A stretch of DNA of 64,000 nucleotides from Ichthyophis bannanicus. Its lineage: Eukaryota; Chordata; Amphibia; Gymnophiona; Ichthyophiidae. Location of the stretch: the NCBI GenBank assembly GCA_033557465.1, contig CM066041.1:154665532-154729531 (forward strand), given 5' to 3'. Below, piece after piece: positions 1-10,216 of the stretch. The notes beneath the pieces are model-generated. The model ran no database searches. It saw only the letters and a program-made list of their open reading frames with translations, and was not told where the DNA came from. The number at the start of each line of letters is the position of its first letter. Within the stretch, counting starts at the first letter, position 1. A program made the translations under genes and the position numbers.

Positions 1-120
1 TGTTTTCCATGTTAGCCCATTAATATCACTGTAGCCCAGCTTGGTTATATTTTATCCTCCTTTTCCCGTGGTCATCTGTGGGCTTTACTTGCACGTTTGT
101 CACCAGACAGGGTGAAGGAG

Positions 121-1050
121 CCCACAGTAGAAATGCACACAGCAGGCTTTGCGACTCCATCCATGTTACTATCTCCAGGGACTGCACTGTCCCTGTGGCC
201 ACAGTGTGGTGCAGCGGACAGAGCCAGTACCTCTAGGACCAGAGGGTCAGAGGTTCAAATCCCAGCTGGGGCACCTTCCAGCCCTGGCCATATATTTTAC
301 CCACCACTGAACAACGATAGCACACACACCCCTGTCTTGCAGGGAACATAGGCATGGGGAGATCACCCATATTTTACCCAACACCACACACACACCACAA
401 CAATGGGCAATACCTACAGCCAAGTCGCCCAAATGCAGTCCCGTACTGACACATTGCAATCAGGTCATCTGCTTTCTCTGAGAGAAGCTCATGCCAGCAT
501 GTTGGCGGACGAGTACATGTGGTGCAGGGGGCAGTGGCCGCTAGCCACAGAAGACAGAGGCCTAGCCATGTGCAGGCTGGCACAGTCCACAGCAACAGAC
601 AGGCCCTGCCGGATCCACAGTCATGGACTATCTCAGGGAATTCAGCCAATCTGTGGCTACACGGTGGTGCAGTGCACACAGACAGTGCATGCAAGAACAG
701 AAGGTCACAGGTTCAAAGACCAGCTGGGGCTACCACCAATCCTGCCCACATATTTTCCCCACAAATAAACAGTGACAGTAAGGACACACCCTTCATGACG
801 AGGACATATGCAATGTTAATACGTCTATCTTTTACCCCACTGAGCACAGACACCATGAACAGGGGCAGAACCTACAGCAGAATCCCCCAAATGCAGTCCT
901 GGTGGGCCACACACCAGTCAGGTTCCATGCTGCCACACATACAAATGCCTGTGCTGTATATCTATGCACCACCCCCACGGCATGTAGATGTAGCTCATGC
1001 ATATTCATGAGGGACAGCAGGAAGACCCGAACAGTGTGATGCAAAACTGG
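121..1050 (+). repeat. Two tandem copies of a tRNA-headed SINE-like unit
   Basis: Two diverged copies of a unit of about 460 bp lie head to tail, roughly 121-585 and 586-1050. Each has a tRNA-like head: a CTGTGGCcACaGtGtGGTG block (193 and 651) and a B-box-like GGTTCAAATCC (251) or GGTTCAAAGACC (710), followed by CAGCTGGGGC. Downstream blocks also match, for example the CATATTTTaCCCaC block and CCCAAATGCAGTCC (429 and 886). The family is not one I can name. Copy limits are approximate. Confidence 0.5.
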
Positions 1051-2685
1051 ACCGGATTTGGGAAGCGCTGCCGTAAAGCAGCAGCCAACAGGGGCAGACA
1101 CACCCACACCCACACCCACAGGCCCCATTGGCCAATGTCTCCTGTAGAGGCAGAACATTGGACCCTGCGTGCATCTCCCAATACTAGCACCTGCATACCT
1201 TAGCAATGTCACCCTACACCTGAGGTTCACAGCTCTGAAACGTTTGCTAAGAGTACAGGCTGATAGATATCCCTACGTTACGCACATACTGCTAGTTGAC
1301 CCCATCCGAACAATCTGTTTGGTGTCTGCGTTGCGTGCTCCAGGCCTGGCCTCTGACGGTGTTCACCACCTTGGGGAGTGACCCCCAGCAGTACTGCGTA
1401 CCATATCCATGCCTGTGCCGTGCCCAGGACCGGTGTGGTGGGCAAGGCTAATCACCCCCTCAATAGTAGCACAATGCTGGCATAGGTGTGGGAGTGTGTG
1501 TCTGTCTATACAGTGTGTGTTGGCTGCAAACACCTTCCCCAACCCACACTGCCAACACTACTGCCAGTATTGGCCTGCCAATGTGCATAATGAGCAGCAA
1601 GGTACCATGGGTATAGGCCAGACATGGTGGGCTGGCCAGGATGCATCTGCACAGGGCATAGGGCACTGGCTGTGACATTGTAGTGCCCGGCCACCACCTA
1701 CACAGACAGGGTGACCTCCGTATGTGCTGCTGGGGGAGCACTCTCACCCTGAGTGTGCAGTGATGACAGCATGGCTAGGCATCCCCATAGTGCTGTATTG
1801 TCTTTCTCTCTTGTGATATATATGGGTTTCCTGTTGGGGCCTCCTCACAGAACTCTCTGCTTGTGTGTGCTGCCACCCCAGTTTTGGGTGCATGCATTTC
1901 CATCAGGGCTAACCAGCAGACTGTTCACAGCTGGTATGTGTCTTGATGGAGTGCCTTGCAGGGTGCAGTGGCTGATGGCTTGCTGCAGGAGAATATCAGA
2001 TAGTGCTGGGGTGCATCTTTGGATATCCAGGCCTAAAGTCTGTCTGATATTGTGTTATGGATGTGTGTGGAGCTGCTTGGACTGCCCTGTAGGGTGTCTG
2101 TTCCCCAGCAGGACTGGGGTTTGATGGTCCACTCTACTGCCATTGGTGCAGGGGGGTAGGATGGGGATCTGTTGGTGGGAGGCCCTGTTTGCCACCCTGG
2201 GGGGGGGGGTACCTTGACCACCTAGGGGTCCATGGGGGTTTCCACTAACTGAGACATCCAAGATGTTTCTGTAGCACCTTCCTATCTCACAGGTTAGTAC
2301 TGTTTTGGAGCTCTGTCATGGCCTCATTCAGCCATGGCTGGTGTTGTGGACCTGGTCCTGGGTGCCACATCACACCCTCAGGGTGAGCACAGTACCCGCA
2401 CAATGTGACGGTGTGTAGCTACTCTTTGTTGGTAGTCCACCCGCTCAGGACCCCCTACCATGCCGAGGTGCTGTGTGGGTGCACACGGACAATTCCCCCT
2501 ACCAGGCCGGGTAGCTGTTGGGGTGCATTCCCCATCTTGTGTGCATCTGTGGACAGCTGATTTGCATGTGCAGTGCATCATGGGTACAGGTGGCCTAACC
2601 TTATCTTGTTTACAACAGCAGACTGTCTGTGAGGTGATGTGCAGGCTCTCTGCAGCCAGCCAGGGGCTTGCTGACAGCTATAGGG
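1051..2685. other. No gene recognised; CA/GT-rich unique-looking DNA
   Basis: Short open frames occur on both strands, but none shows a domain, a plausible codon pattern or a family I know. The stretch is rich in TGTG/CACA and has short C and G runs (for example 2200-2209). I see nothing further in it. Confidence 0.5.
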
Positions 2686-2830
2686 CTGTAGCCCAATGGT
2701 TACGTCACTACCTTTGCAGCCAGAGGTCATGGGTTCAAGCCCACTGTGGGGTTCTGTGATAGGGTTGTCCAGAGCATTATCTTTGTTTACTGTACATATT
2801 TTTATGACAGCAAACACACCCTTGGCATAC
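2686..2830 (+). repeat. tRNA-derived SINE fragment
   Basis: The start GGGCTGTAGCCCAATGGTTA resembles a tRNA A-box region, and about 45 bp further on GGGTTCAAGCCCACTG resembles a B box. The spacing fits a tRNA-derived pol III promoter. The 3' part is not recognised. Confidence 0.5.
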
Positions 2831-3025
2831 TGTACCCATAAGGTGCCTCTGAGGGTGCTCTTTAGGGCGCCCTATAGGCCACCTTATGGGTGCCATCCAT
2901 ATAGGGTGCACTATACATTATCCTGTGTCGCAACATACATGCTGCCCTATAGGGGACATTCTAGGGTGCCTTGGCGGACGGTGCACTGTAACATGTGCCT
3001 TATGGTCCGCCTTATGTTAACATGC
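2830..3025. repeat. Degenerate tandem motif region
   Basis: Variants of CCCTATAGG, AGGGTGCC and CCTTATGGG recur every 20-30 bp, which suggests a decayed minisatellite. Unit boundaries cannot be fixed by eye. Confidence 0.35.
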
Positions 3026-3111
3026 TGTGAGAGTGCGTTTGCTAGTAGTTATCACAAAATAGAATTAAAAAGCCTCCTAAAGCACTCCACAACATAAAAT
3101 ATACTGCCTCA

Positions 3112-3215
3112 GCTAGCCTTTTTCAATGGGCATTGTGAGGGATTGAACCGCTGGTCCCTGCACCATTGGTCAGTGTCTTAACCATTGTGCTGTGGCTGTG
3201 TTCCTTTGCTTTAGC
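3112..3215 (-). repeat. tRNA-headed SINE, copy A (minus)
   Basis: Read on the minus strand it gives CACAGCACAATGGTTAAGAC (A-box-like), then CGGTTCAATCCCTCAC (B-box-like) about 30 bp later, then AAAAAGGCTAGCTGAGGCAG. A second diverged copy lies about 285 bp downstream in the same orientation. It resembles the head at 193 and 651 and probably belongs to the same superfamily. Confidence 0.55.
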
Positions 3216-3231
3216 ATCAGCGCGCCGCCTT

Positions 3232-3362
3232 GTGGCCATCAGCGCGCCGCATCCTGCTGCCCACAATGAACAGTGCGCCGCCTTATGCCGCCCCAATATG
3301 AACAGTGCGCCGCCTTATGCCACCCCACAATGAACAGTGCGCCGCCTTATGCCGCCCCAAAA
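3232..3362. repeat. Minisatellite, about 35-bp unit
   Basis: Three to four copies of a unit built from AATGAACAGTGCGCCGCC and TTATGCCGCCCCA. The first copies are diverged (CAGCGCGCCGC at 3220 and 3240). The short open frame across it is a by-product of the repeat. Confidence 0.75.
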
Positions 3363-3397
3363 TTATTTTGCCTCCTGACACACATTTCCACATTCAA

Positions 3398-3505
3398 GGT
3401 GGTGCCTCAGCCAGCCTTTTTGGGCTGCACACACTGGGGGATTGAACCCGTGGCCCCTGCACTATTGGTTATTGTCTTCACCGTTGTGCTACGGCTCTAT
3501 TCCTA
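3398..3505 (-). repeat. tRNA-headed SINE, copy B (minus)
   Basis: This is a diverged second copy of the element at 3112-3215. Shared blocks are GCCTCAGCcAGCCTTTTT, GGGGATTGAACCC and the GTGCTACGGCTCTATTCC end. The orientation is the same. Confidence 0.55.
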
Positions 3506-3685
3506 TATGTGCACAGCTGCGCCCCACTTAGCCTTCCCACGCGCTAATGTGGGCCCCGCACATTAACGCGACGCGCACACATACAGTCTTTTTTTTTCCT
3601 TTTTCGGCCTGAACCGCCCACTCCTTATATGGCACAGGCACACTACCGCGGCCCCGCACGTTAGGAATGTTTAGTAAACATGCCC

Positions 3686-3808
3686 CTTGGTGTTAAATCA
3701 AAATTGCTTTATTGAAGATCCCCGACGCGTTTCGGCTTGCGCCTTTCTCAAGGGGAGAGTTGCTTACAAAAAATATAATAATAATAATAATTCCATTAAA
3801 AACATATA
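3686..3808 (-). repeat. Left inverted arm of the outer element
   Basis: About 120 bp (CTTGGTGTTAAATC at its outer end to TTAAAAACATATAT inside) match the reverse complement of 10217-10340 almost base for base. The arms lie 6.4 kb apart and enclose a transposon and an L1. Removing both leaves an outer element of about 0.6 kb. Each arm carries a hammerhead-like motif. This fits an inverted arrangement of Penelope-type terminal repeats, but a fold-back MITE is also possible. Confidence 0.8.
3709..3760 (-). ncRNA. Degenerate hammerhead-ribozyme-like motif, left arm
   Basis: On the minus strand the order is CTCCCC, TTGAGAA, AGGCGCAAGCC, GAAACGCGTC, GGGGATC. CCCC/GGGG can form stem I, GGC/GCC stem II, and the CGCG after GAAA a minimal palindromic stem III, with a GUC cleavage triplet. 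The CUGANGA box is mutated to UUGAGAA, so activity is doubtful. Short-stem-III type I hammerheads are known from Penelope-like elements; the assignment rests on this layout. Confidence 0.5.
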
Positions 3809-4065
3809 TAAATTATATATAAATTACATTATGAAAAGGCAACCGGGACACATTTATATAAGGGAAAAAATACTTTAAAAATTATTCCAAAATCAAAAAC
3901 AACAATAATGCATAATAGCATAGTGAAAGATCAATAGATACACACGCATATTATTGTAATAAATAATTAAAAAATAATATTTGTAAAAAAACTAAAAAAC
4001 TTAATGCCAAAAGTATATAATTAAAAAACATAATTTAAAAATGTAATTAAAAAATTAAAGAAACA
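3809..4065. other. AT-rich interior of the outer element
   Basis: Very AT-rich DNA with no coding signal, lying between the left arm and the left end of the inserted transposon. Its counterpart on the right (10120-10216) is shorter and not clearly homologous. Confidence 0.5.
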
Positions 4066-4671
4066 TAACACAGGTACACAAAAAAAAATTTTTTTAAACT
4101 GCCTCTAATGTTTCGATTGATTTTTACGTTTTTTGGTGCGCTGAATCCAAATCTGGTAACCAATTTGCTCCATCACGTACAGATTTTTTGCTACATTGGG
4201 TTAGCAGTTTGAGGTGAACGTTTCAGATTGAGTGCGATCGAGATAAAAGTTTCTTGGATGAATTCTTTATACTAATTGTTTAGTAGTTATTCAAATAAGA
4301 ATAAAGAAAATTGTAACAAGGCAGCACATAAGAATAGAGTAATGTCAACAAAACACACTGTGATGGTAGCAAAATTGTCTGCACTTAAAACAGCCACATA
4401 CATGTGCACAAACATTGAGCATATAAGAGCGAGGTTAGACACAAAGCAAAGCAAAGAAATGTGCAAAAAATGTTGTACAGGTATGTATGTAAGAATAGAA
4501 AACGCAAACCGCACCATTGCAATACATGAAGACAAACACCCGATGGTGTGAAAATAAAATTCTAATAAATGAGATCCGACACTGTGGTAATAACTAGCAA
4601 ATTTTTATTTCAAAGTTTAGTAAAAACACGATATTTGTCAACACAGTTTAGATTTTAAAGTCATTCTTGGG

Positions 4672-6294
4672 TTAATCAATCTCCTGGTGGGCCCGTTTCT
4701 TCTTCCCCCGAATGCTTCTCTTGGTGCGCTGCTTGGCGTATTTTTCATCTGGGGTTTCCCGCAGCAGCAACCAGCAGAAATCAGCCATCATAGTGGTGTT
4801 CCATCTTCCTTGGTACCTTCTCTCTGCGTCCTTGATGTCCTGGTGAAACCTTTCACCTTGTTCTTCACTGTACGCCCCCAAGTTTTCGGGAAAGTAGTTC
4901 ACATGGGAGTGCAAGAAATGGACTTTCAGGCTCATGTTACAGCCTTGTTCTTTGAAGGCATTGAGCATCCTGGCAACAATATCCTTATAGTTCTCATTCC
5001 GCCTGTTCCCCAAGTATTTGAGAACAACATCCTTGAAGGAATCCCAGGCTTCTTTTTCCTTCTCAGACATCGTTTCAGCGAATGCTCCATCTGAAATGAG
5101 TTTCCTTATATCAGGGCCAACAAACACTCCTTCCTTTAGCTTTGCTTCAGAAAGTCGGGGGAACTTTGAGCAAAGGTACCGAAAGCACTCACCATCTTTT
5201 GGAAGGGACTTGATGAATTGCTTAATGAGACCCAACTTAATGTGGAGAGGTGGTAATAGAATTTTATCACGAGGTACCAAGCTTTCATGAAGAACATTTT
5301 TCTCACCGGGTCTCAAATACTCCCGAATTGGCCAGTCTTTTTTCCCCCAGTGTAGGTCGCGGGCCCGGCTATCCCACAAGCAAAGGAAGCAGGGATATTT
5401 GGTGAAACCGGATTGCTGCCCTAATAGCATGGATAGAATTTTAAAGTCTCCACAAATCATCCACTTATGCTCATCTTAACGAATCTTCTGAAGAATCAGG
5501 GCCAAATTCTCGTATTTTTCTTGGAGAATAACAGAGTGAGCAATAGGAACTGAAGCGAATGTGTTGCCATTATGAAGAAGAACACCTTTTATGCTGTCTT
5601 TTGATGAATCAATGAACAGCCGCCATTCAGCAGGATCATACTTGAGTTTAAACTTTTCCATCACTCCGTATATATCGTTGCAAAATACCAAATCTTCCTC
5701 TTTGCTGAAATACTTCAAAAATTGTGTCTCGCGGTTGCGGTACCAATAAAAAGTTGTTCCTGGTGACAATAGATTTTTCTGTTTAAGCCGAGAACCTAGC
5801 AGTTGGGCAGCATCTTTTGGGAGTCCTAAATCCCGGACTAAATCATTCAATTCAGCTTGAGAGAAAAGTTCAGGTTTCGGATCTGGTTCAGTTTCAAACT
5901 CGGAAGTACTGGACTCATCGGGAAAAGCCATCTGATGAGTCTCATCATGATCAGAACCGTCCACACAAATATGATCCAAAGATTTTGGTGGTTCAGGCAC
6001 AGGTACTTCGTTGCTATGAGGCATAGGCCTAATTGCTGAGGGAAGGTTGGGGTAACTTATTACGTTCTTATTTTTTAAGTTGTATCCCTTCACAATGCAA
6101 GAGCAAAAATAGCAGTCACTGCTGTGGTCTCTTTGTTCACGCCACATCATAGGTATTCCGAAACGAAATGCTTGTTTTTTACCTTTCATCCATAAGCGTA
6201 GATCTTCCTCACATGTCTTGCACACTTTGTGAGGAGCCCACGGTTTGTCTTGATCGCCTAACTTCAAACCGAAATAGGCGAAATATACTTTTTT
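4672..6294 (-). pseudogene. Transposase-like gene, main exon part, with an in-frame stop
   Basis: This is the 3' part of the transposon's gene; its 5' end lies at 9507-9612 beyond the L1. From the N-terminus it shows a zinc-binding pair (HKVCKTC), DCYFC, an acidic linker, then RLFIDSSKDS, WMICGDFK, KYPCFLC with SRARDLHW, HIKLGLIKQF, GCNMSLKVHFLHSH and EEQGERFHQDIK. The spaced acidic residues (FID, CGD, GER) look like a DDE-type RNase H fold, which is an inference. Similar proteins are, as I recall, scattered through arthropods, cnidarians and amphibians without an agreed function. A TAA at 5476-5478 splits the frame between QKIR and DEHKW, so the copy is dead. It ends in a Lys/Arg-rich tail, possibly a nuclear localisation signal. 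Confidence 0.75.
6279..6294. repeat. L1 target-site duplication, left copy
   Basis: CGAAATATACTTTTTT occurs here and again at 9491-9506, directly flanking the L1. The left copy runs into the L1 poly-A, which reads as poly-T on this strand. Confidence 0.85.
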
Positions 6295-6719
6295 TTTTTT
6301 TTTTAAATTCTTTATTTTCGTTTTATAACAACAAAGGAAAGGAAGACATACAGCTAATAGACAAATACATAACGTGTGATACATACACCAAAGTAAACCC
6401 CTACCACCCCCCTCCCCCCTGCTTCTTCTCTAGAAAACTAAGCATTCCCGAAGCGGGCGTGTACTTACATTATTGTATTACAAAACCTAACGGTGATCTA
6501 AAACATGATGAGTGCACATTATACAGGCATGTTGGAGCAATAAGCAGATTGTGCATAATCATTAAGCATCTGCCATTTAGATAAGCAAGAGTGAGTTTGG
6601 ACATGGGGAATAGCTCTCCGAGGTATCTGCTCATATTTACTATATAAGCAGACGAGGTTCCACCATTCATTGACAGTAAGTCGAGAGCTATCCTTCCAAT
6701 TCCTCGTGATTAAGCATAT

Positions 6720-7260
6720 AGCTATACCCAGCATGAAATCAAGGAGAAAGCGACCCTTCTAGGAAGAGAGGGGACCTCCGCCACCGAGCGGAGTCCCACG
6801 ACCTTCCAAGAGAGAGGTTCATGAAAGTGTAAGATAGATTGAATACGACCCCAGACCCGCCCCCAATAGACCTGCAGTTGAGGACATTCATGAATAACAT
6901 GAGCGAAGGTTCCCACAGCAGTATGGTAAGACCAACACAGGTCCCTAGCATTTGGGTTCCATTTGGCTATTTTTCTGGGGTATAAAAGCATCTATGTGCA
7001 AAGAAGAAGAGAGTTTGGGTAACAGAGGCAGACCGGGAAACCCGCACTACTTTACTCCAAAAAACGCTCCATTGCACAGGGGTGATAGTAGTTTGCAGTT
7101 CGCGCTCCCAGGCGTGTTGAGCTCTAAAAGTGTCCGTATCTGTACCCTGACAAATTATTTTATAAAAGTTAGAGGCTACCCCATGTGTACTGCTAATGAA
7201 GTGAACTGTCTCTAAATAGCCCATCCTCAGCAGGGGGAGAGGGCAGCATGATTCGAGCAC
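6720..7260 (-). pseudogene. L1 ORF2 C-terminal region
   Basis: Two adjoining minus-strand frames (7260-6967 and 6991-6722) give a typical LINE-1 tail. Landmarks are a Trp-rich segment (VFWSKVVR, WNPNARDLCW), then GTFAHVIHECPQLQVYWGRVW, the degraded C-terminal zinc-finger-like region of L1 ORF2 (C...C...H...C), then PRRVAFSLISCWV. One frame change separates the parts. The join to the endonuclease at about 7263-7285 marks an internal deletion of the RT domain. Nothing here can act on its own. Confidence 0.75.
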
Positions 7261-7284
7261 TTTTGAGGCAGTGTTGAAGCTGCA

Positions 7285-8097
7285 TCAATTGAAAGTAGGG
7301 TTTCGCTGGTAACGCAAATTCCTTTTGTAAATCAGAAAAGGTTTTCCAAGGAGCTGCAGAGAAAAGCTGTTGGGGTGTCCAGATCCCAATTGAAAGGAAA
7401 TGGCAGCATGATCTGAAATATGTTGGGAGTGAATCTTTGCAGTGTCCACCTGAGGAACTAACAATTTTGAGACTAGAAAGAAGTCTATGCGAGACTGAGA
7501 TTTATGAGGGGAGGAGAAGAAGGTGAAGTCAAGCTCATTGGGGTGTAGTAACCTCCATAGATCAACTAAAGCAAGATCCTTGATCAGGGAGGTAAGCGTG
7601 GCGTGACTCTTGGGGGGACCACTCGTCCTAGGCGGCTGTTTATCAATCAGGGGATCAAGGACTAAATTGAAATCCCCCCCAATGATCAATGAAGTATTAG
7701 CAGAAGCCTGCGCAACCTGAGCAATGGTAGCAAAAAAGGCAGGGTCATCAACATTAGGAGCGTAAAGGCATATACATGTAACTTCTAGGCTACCTATCTT
7801 GAGGTGAACTCTAGACCATCTACCTTCTGTATCTGAGCTAGTCGCAATAACAGTAGCATACAAAGATTTCCTAACCAGTATGGCAACCCCACATTTCTTA
7901 GAAACGGCTGGGGAATAAGCGGCCACCATGTAAGGTTTAATATTGAGTTTAAGAGTTTCCTTCAAATTTAAATACGTTTCTTGGAGAAAAATCAGATCCG
8001 CTGCCTCCTGACTGAGGTAGCTTAAGATTTTCTTCCGTTTTATCGGATTATTGATGCCTTTTACGTTCAATGAAAAAATCTTACATGGTGCCAACAA
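7285..8097 (-). pseudogene. L1 ORF2 endonuclease domain
   Basis: A frame of 270 codons reads as an AP-like endonuclease. It has SLNVKGINNPIKRKKIL at the start, IFLQETYL (catalytic Glu), CGVAILVRKS, VTCICLYAPN, IIGGDFNLVLDP (Asp/Asn pair), SRIDFFLVS and SDHAAISFQL (terminal Asp-His). In an intact L1 this domain nicks target DNA to prime reverse transcription, and it would continue into RT. Here the frame stops soon after the SDHA motif at a deletion junction. The endonuclease itself looks unbroken. Confidence 0.88.
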
Positions 8098-8511
8098 TCG
8101 GTAATAGACATTTTAGGGAAGGGCGCTTGATAACATAGAACATAAGCAGAATCTGTACAACAATGTCATAATCACCAAGTATTCTGGCTAATACATCCCA
8201 TATTGAAAGTATGTACCAACGTATCTTAGAGAAGAAGCAAAACCCCCAAAGAATATGGCGACCATGTGTCTGCGGGAGGAGGCCCTAGAGAGGAAATAAA
8301 AGACATGCAAAAAAGGAAAAGAAACACCAGAGTCCATAATAACACTGTCTCTGATACTCATCGAGGCTACTGTGGGTAGATGGAGTCGGGTCACAGATAC
8401 CATCAAGAGTAAGGCAACAGACTGCCCACGCCAGACTCTTTGCTAGGCTGCGGCAGATCCAATATGGCAGATACAGCGGGTATGAGGAGGCTTGCAGGAA
8501 TATTCTGGAAG
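8098..8511. other. L1 ORF1-ORF2 spacer
   Basis: No long frame crosses this part. It should be the inter-ORF region of the L1, perhaps with the lost start of ORF2. Confidence 0.5.
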
Positions 8512-9381
8512 TCAGCGCATCAAGTCGGCTTCTTTGGAATCCAAAAACTCCGCTAGTAGATCAGGGTCCTCGAATGTTCTTGTCTGATTGTGAAGCGTGA
8601 CTCGGAGCTTGGCCGGGTACATCAGGCCATAGTGTGCTTGTAGTTGTTGAAGCCTCGGCCGGAATTCCAGAAAGCGCTTTCGGCGGTCGACTGTGGGTTT
8701 AGACAAGTCGGGATAGAAGGAGATCTTGTGGCTCTCAAACTCCATATGGCCCTTTGCCCGAGAGGCACTTAGAATTTGCTCCACATGTGGATATCTCAAT
8801 AGTCGAAAAATGATAGGCCGCGGGGTCTTCCTGTTGAGCGTTATGCTTGTGGGTACACGATGAGCGCGATCAATCTCCAAATCTTTGGTAAAGGTGATTT
8901 GGAGCAGGGAAGGGAGGATTTTGCATAAAAACTCTTTCATGTCTCCCGATTCCGCTCCCTCCGGGATGCCCACGAGTCGTATGTTGTTGCGACGCGCTCT
9001 ATTATTGCCATCTTCCACCTCTTTCTGCAAGGCCCGCACCTGTCGTTCAACTTTGTCGAGTTGGGACAACCGGGCCGCATGGGAGTCCAATATGCTCTCC
9101 ATTTTGTCTTGACGCGAAGAAAGCCCTTCTAGCTTACTTTGCAGCACACCAAAATCGACCCGCAGCGCTCGGAGTGCTTCCCCGTTTGCCTGCACAAGGT
9201 TTTTGACCCCTCTAATCTCTACGAGGATTTCCTGCTGCATTTCGGGGCCCTCGCACAAGGCCGGCCCCTTATGCGGGGATGGAGGTTCAGTTTTGGAACG
9301 TTTGCCGTGAGAAGCCGCTGAAGACCCAAATTCCAGGCGCGTAGGTTTGGTCCCCGCCATCTCACCAATGTGCCCCGGCAA
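8512..9381 (-). CDS. L1 ORF1 protein (RNA-binding, coiled coil)
   Basis: 289 codons, intact from ATG to stop. Residues about 1-50 are a basic, Ser/Pro-rich head. About 55-125 form a coiled coil with heptad leucines (LVQANGEALRALRVDFGVL). Next comes an RRM-like domain with RRNNIRLVGIPEG and DLEIDRAHRV, then a C-terminal domain (PRPIIFRLLRY, KISFYPDLS, KLRVTLHNQ). This is the Transposase_22 layout of L1 and Tx1 ORF1, a trimeric chaperone that coats LINE RNA. The length is usual for the family. The ORF is open, but the host element lacks RT. Confidence 0.88.
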   Translation of the reverse strand: MPGHIGEMAGTKPTRLEFGSSAASHGKRSKTEPPSPHKGPALCEGPEMQQEILVEIRGVKNLVQANGEALRALRVDFGVLQSKLEGLSSRQDKMESILDSHAARLSQLDKVERQVRALQKEVEDGNNRARRNNIRLVGIPEGAESGDMKEFLCKILPSLLQITFTKDLEIDRAHRVPTSITLNRKTPRPIIFRLLRYPHVEQILSASRAKGHMEFESHKISFYPDLSKPTVDRRKRFLEFRPRLQQLQAHYGLMYPAKLRVTLHNQTRTFEDPDLLAEFLDSKEADLMR

Positions 9382-9490
9382 GATCAGAGTAGAAGTTCCA
9401 GGTATATGAGGTGTTAATTCAGGATTCTGAGTAGGCCTCTCGGGAGCCTCAGCGTTATGCGACCATCCCGCTGGACATCAGGCTCCGCCC

Positions 9491-9506
9491 CGAAATATAC
9501 TTTTTT
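9491..9506. repeat. L1 target-site duplication, right copy
   Basis: Second copy of CGAAATATACTTTTTT, at the 5' end of the L1. It rejoins the transposase reading frame to within one base. Confidence 0.85.
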
Positions 9507-9612
9507 AAATAAATGCAGAAATGTTCCTCTGCCGCTTTTTCACGGTATATTCCCCACAAATAAAACAAAAACTGTCCGGAGAGTTGACGCAACCTCTGGC
9601 TCTGTGAGCCAT
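9507..9612 (-). pseudogene. Transposase-like gene, N-terminal part
   Basis: From ATG at 9612 the frame reads MAHRARGCVNSPDSFCFICG and on to the L1 junction. FCFIC is the first half of a zinc-binding module whose second half (HKVCKTC) lies beyond the L1. The frame is off by one base where the duplication abuts, giving a TAA, so there is a small indel at or near the insertion point. DNA at 9613-10000 should be the transposon's 5' region and promoter; no TATA box stands out. Confidence 0.65.
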
Positions 9613-10216
9613 CACAAATACACAGCACTGCAAACTACAACTGTAGTAAACCACTTCGGAATAAAGCTGGATTACGACTGAGCAAACAAAAGGTAATAAT
9701 GAACTTGCAAGAAACTGAAATTTGACAGGAACGTTCATGTCGCAACCACCGTGTTTGAGCGAGCGAACGAGGCGAGGCGAACAGGAAAGAACATGCGCCA
9801 GCGCGAGTACTGGATTTAGTCCCCCGCCTCCCTATTGTCCTGTTAATGTATAAAATGAATACAAAACACTCTAAAATATCATGAGGGAGTGTTTCTAGTT
9901 AGTTAACCATTACAACCTCTATTTTGGGCCAAGAAAATAAACTGCAGTCGGCTAAAAAGAAATTATGTGAACATTCCTTATATGGGTAAGAAATCTAATT
10001 TTGCAGGAAAACGTGACGTGATGGAACATTTTGGCTATTTTTCCTGGATTCAGCACCCCAAAATCTATAGGAATCAGTTGCAAAACTGGAGGCAGTTTTT
10101 TGGTAGTGTACCTGTGTAATCAAGAACATAAATAGGAAAACATAGAAAAAATAGAAAAACAGACGCAGGGCAGGAAAACATGGTCCAAAACAGAAAAACT
10201 ACTCACTGAATCGTGC

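Larger units (their letters stand above)
6295..9490 (-). mobile_element. L1/Tx1-type LINE with internal deletion
   Basis: A minus-strand LINE of 3.2 kb is bounded by a 16-bp target duplication, with a poly-A (T run 6289-6304) and an AATAAA just upstream of it. It keeps a short 5' UTR (9382-9490), ORF1, the ORF2 endonuclease and the ORF2 C-terminal region. The reverse transcriptase between 7285 and about 7260 is missing. It landed in the transposase gene near its start. Confidence 0.88.
4069..10116 (-). mobile_element. DNA transposon of unassigned superfamily, interrupted by an L1
   Basis: The ends are perfect 11-bp inverted repeats, CACAGGTACAC and GTGTACCTGTG. Similarity then extends inward for roughly 90 bp with gaps (AACTGCCTC and GCTGAATCCA on the left match the reverse complement on the right). 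TAA flanks both ends (4066-4068 and 10117-10119), a likely 3-bp target duplication. Without the L1 the element is about 2.84 kb with one minus-strand gene. I cannot place it in a named superfamily from the sequence alone. Confidence 0.75.

Noticed and set aside
2686..2760. A functional tRNA gene
   Set aside because: A-box and B-box-like parts are present but no cloverleaf with an anticodon stem can be drawn; it fits a SINE head.
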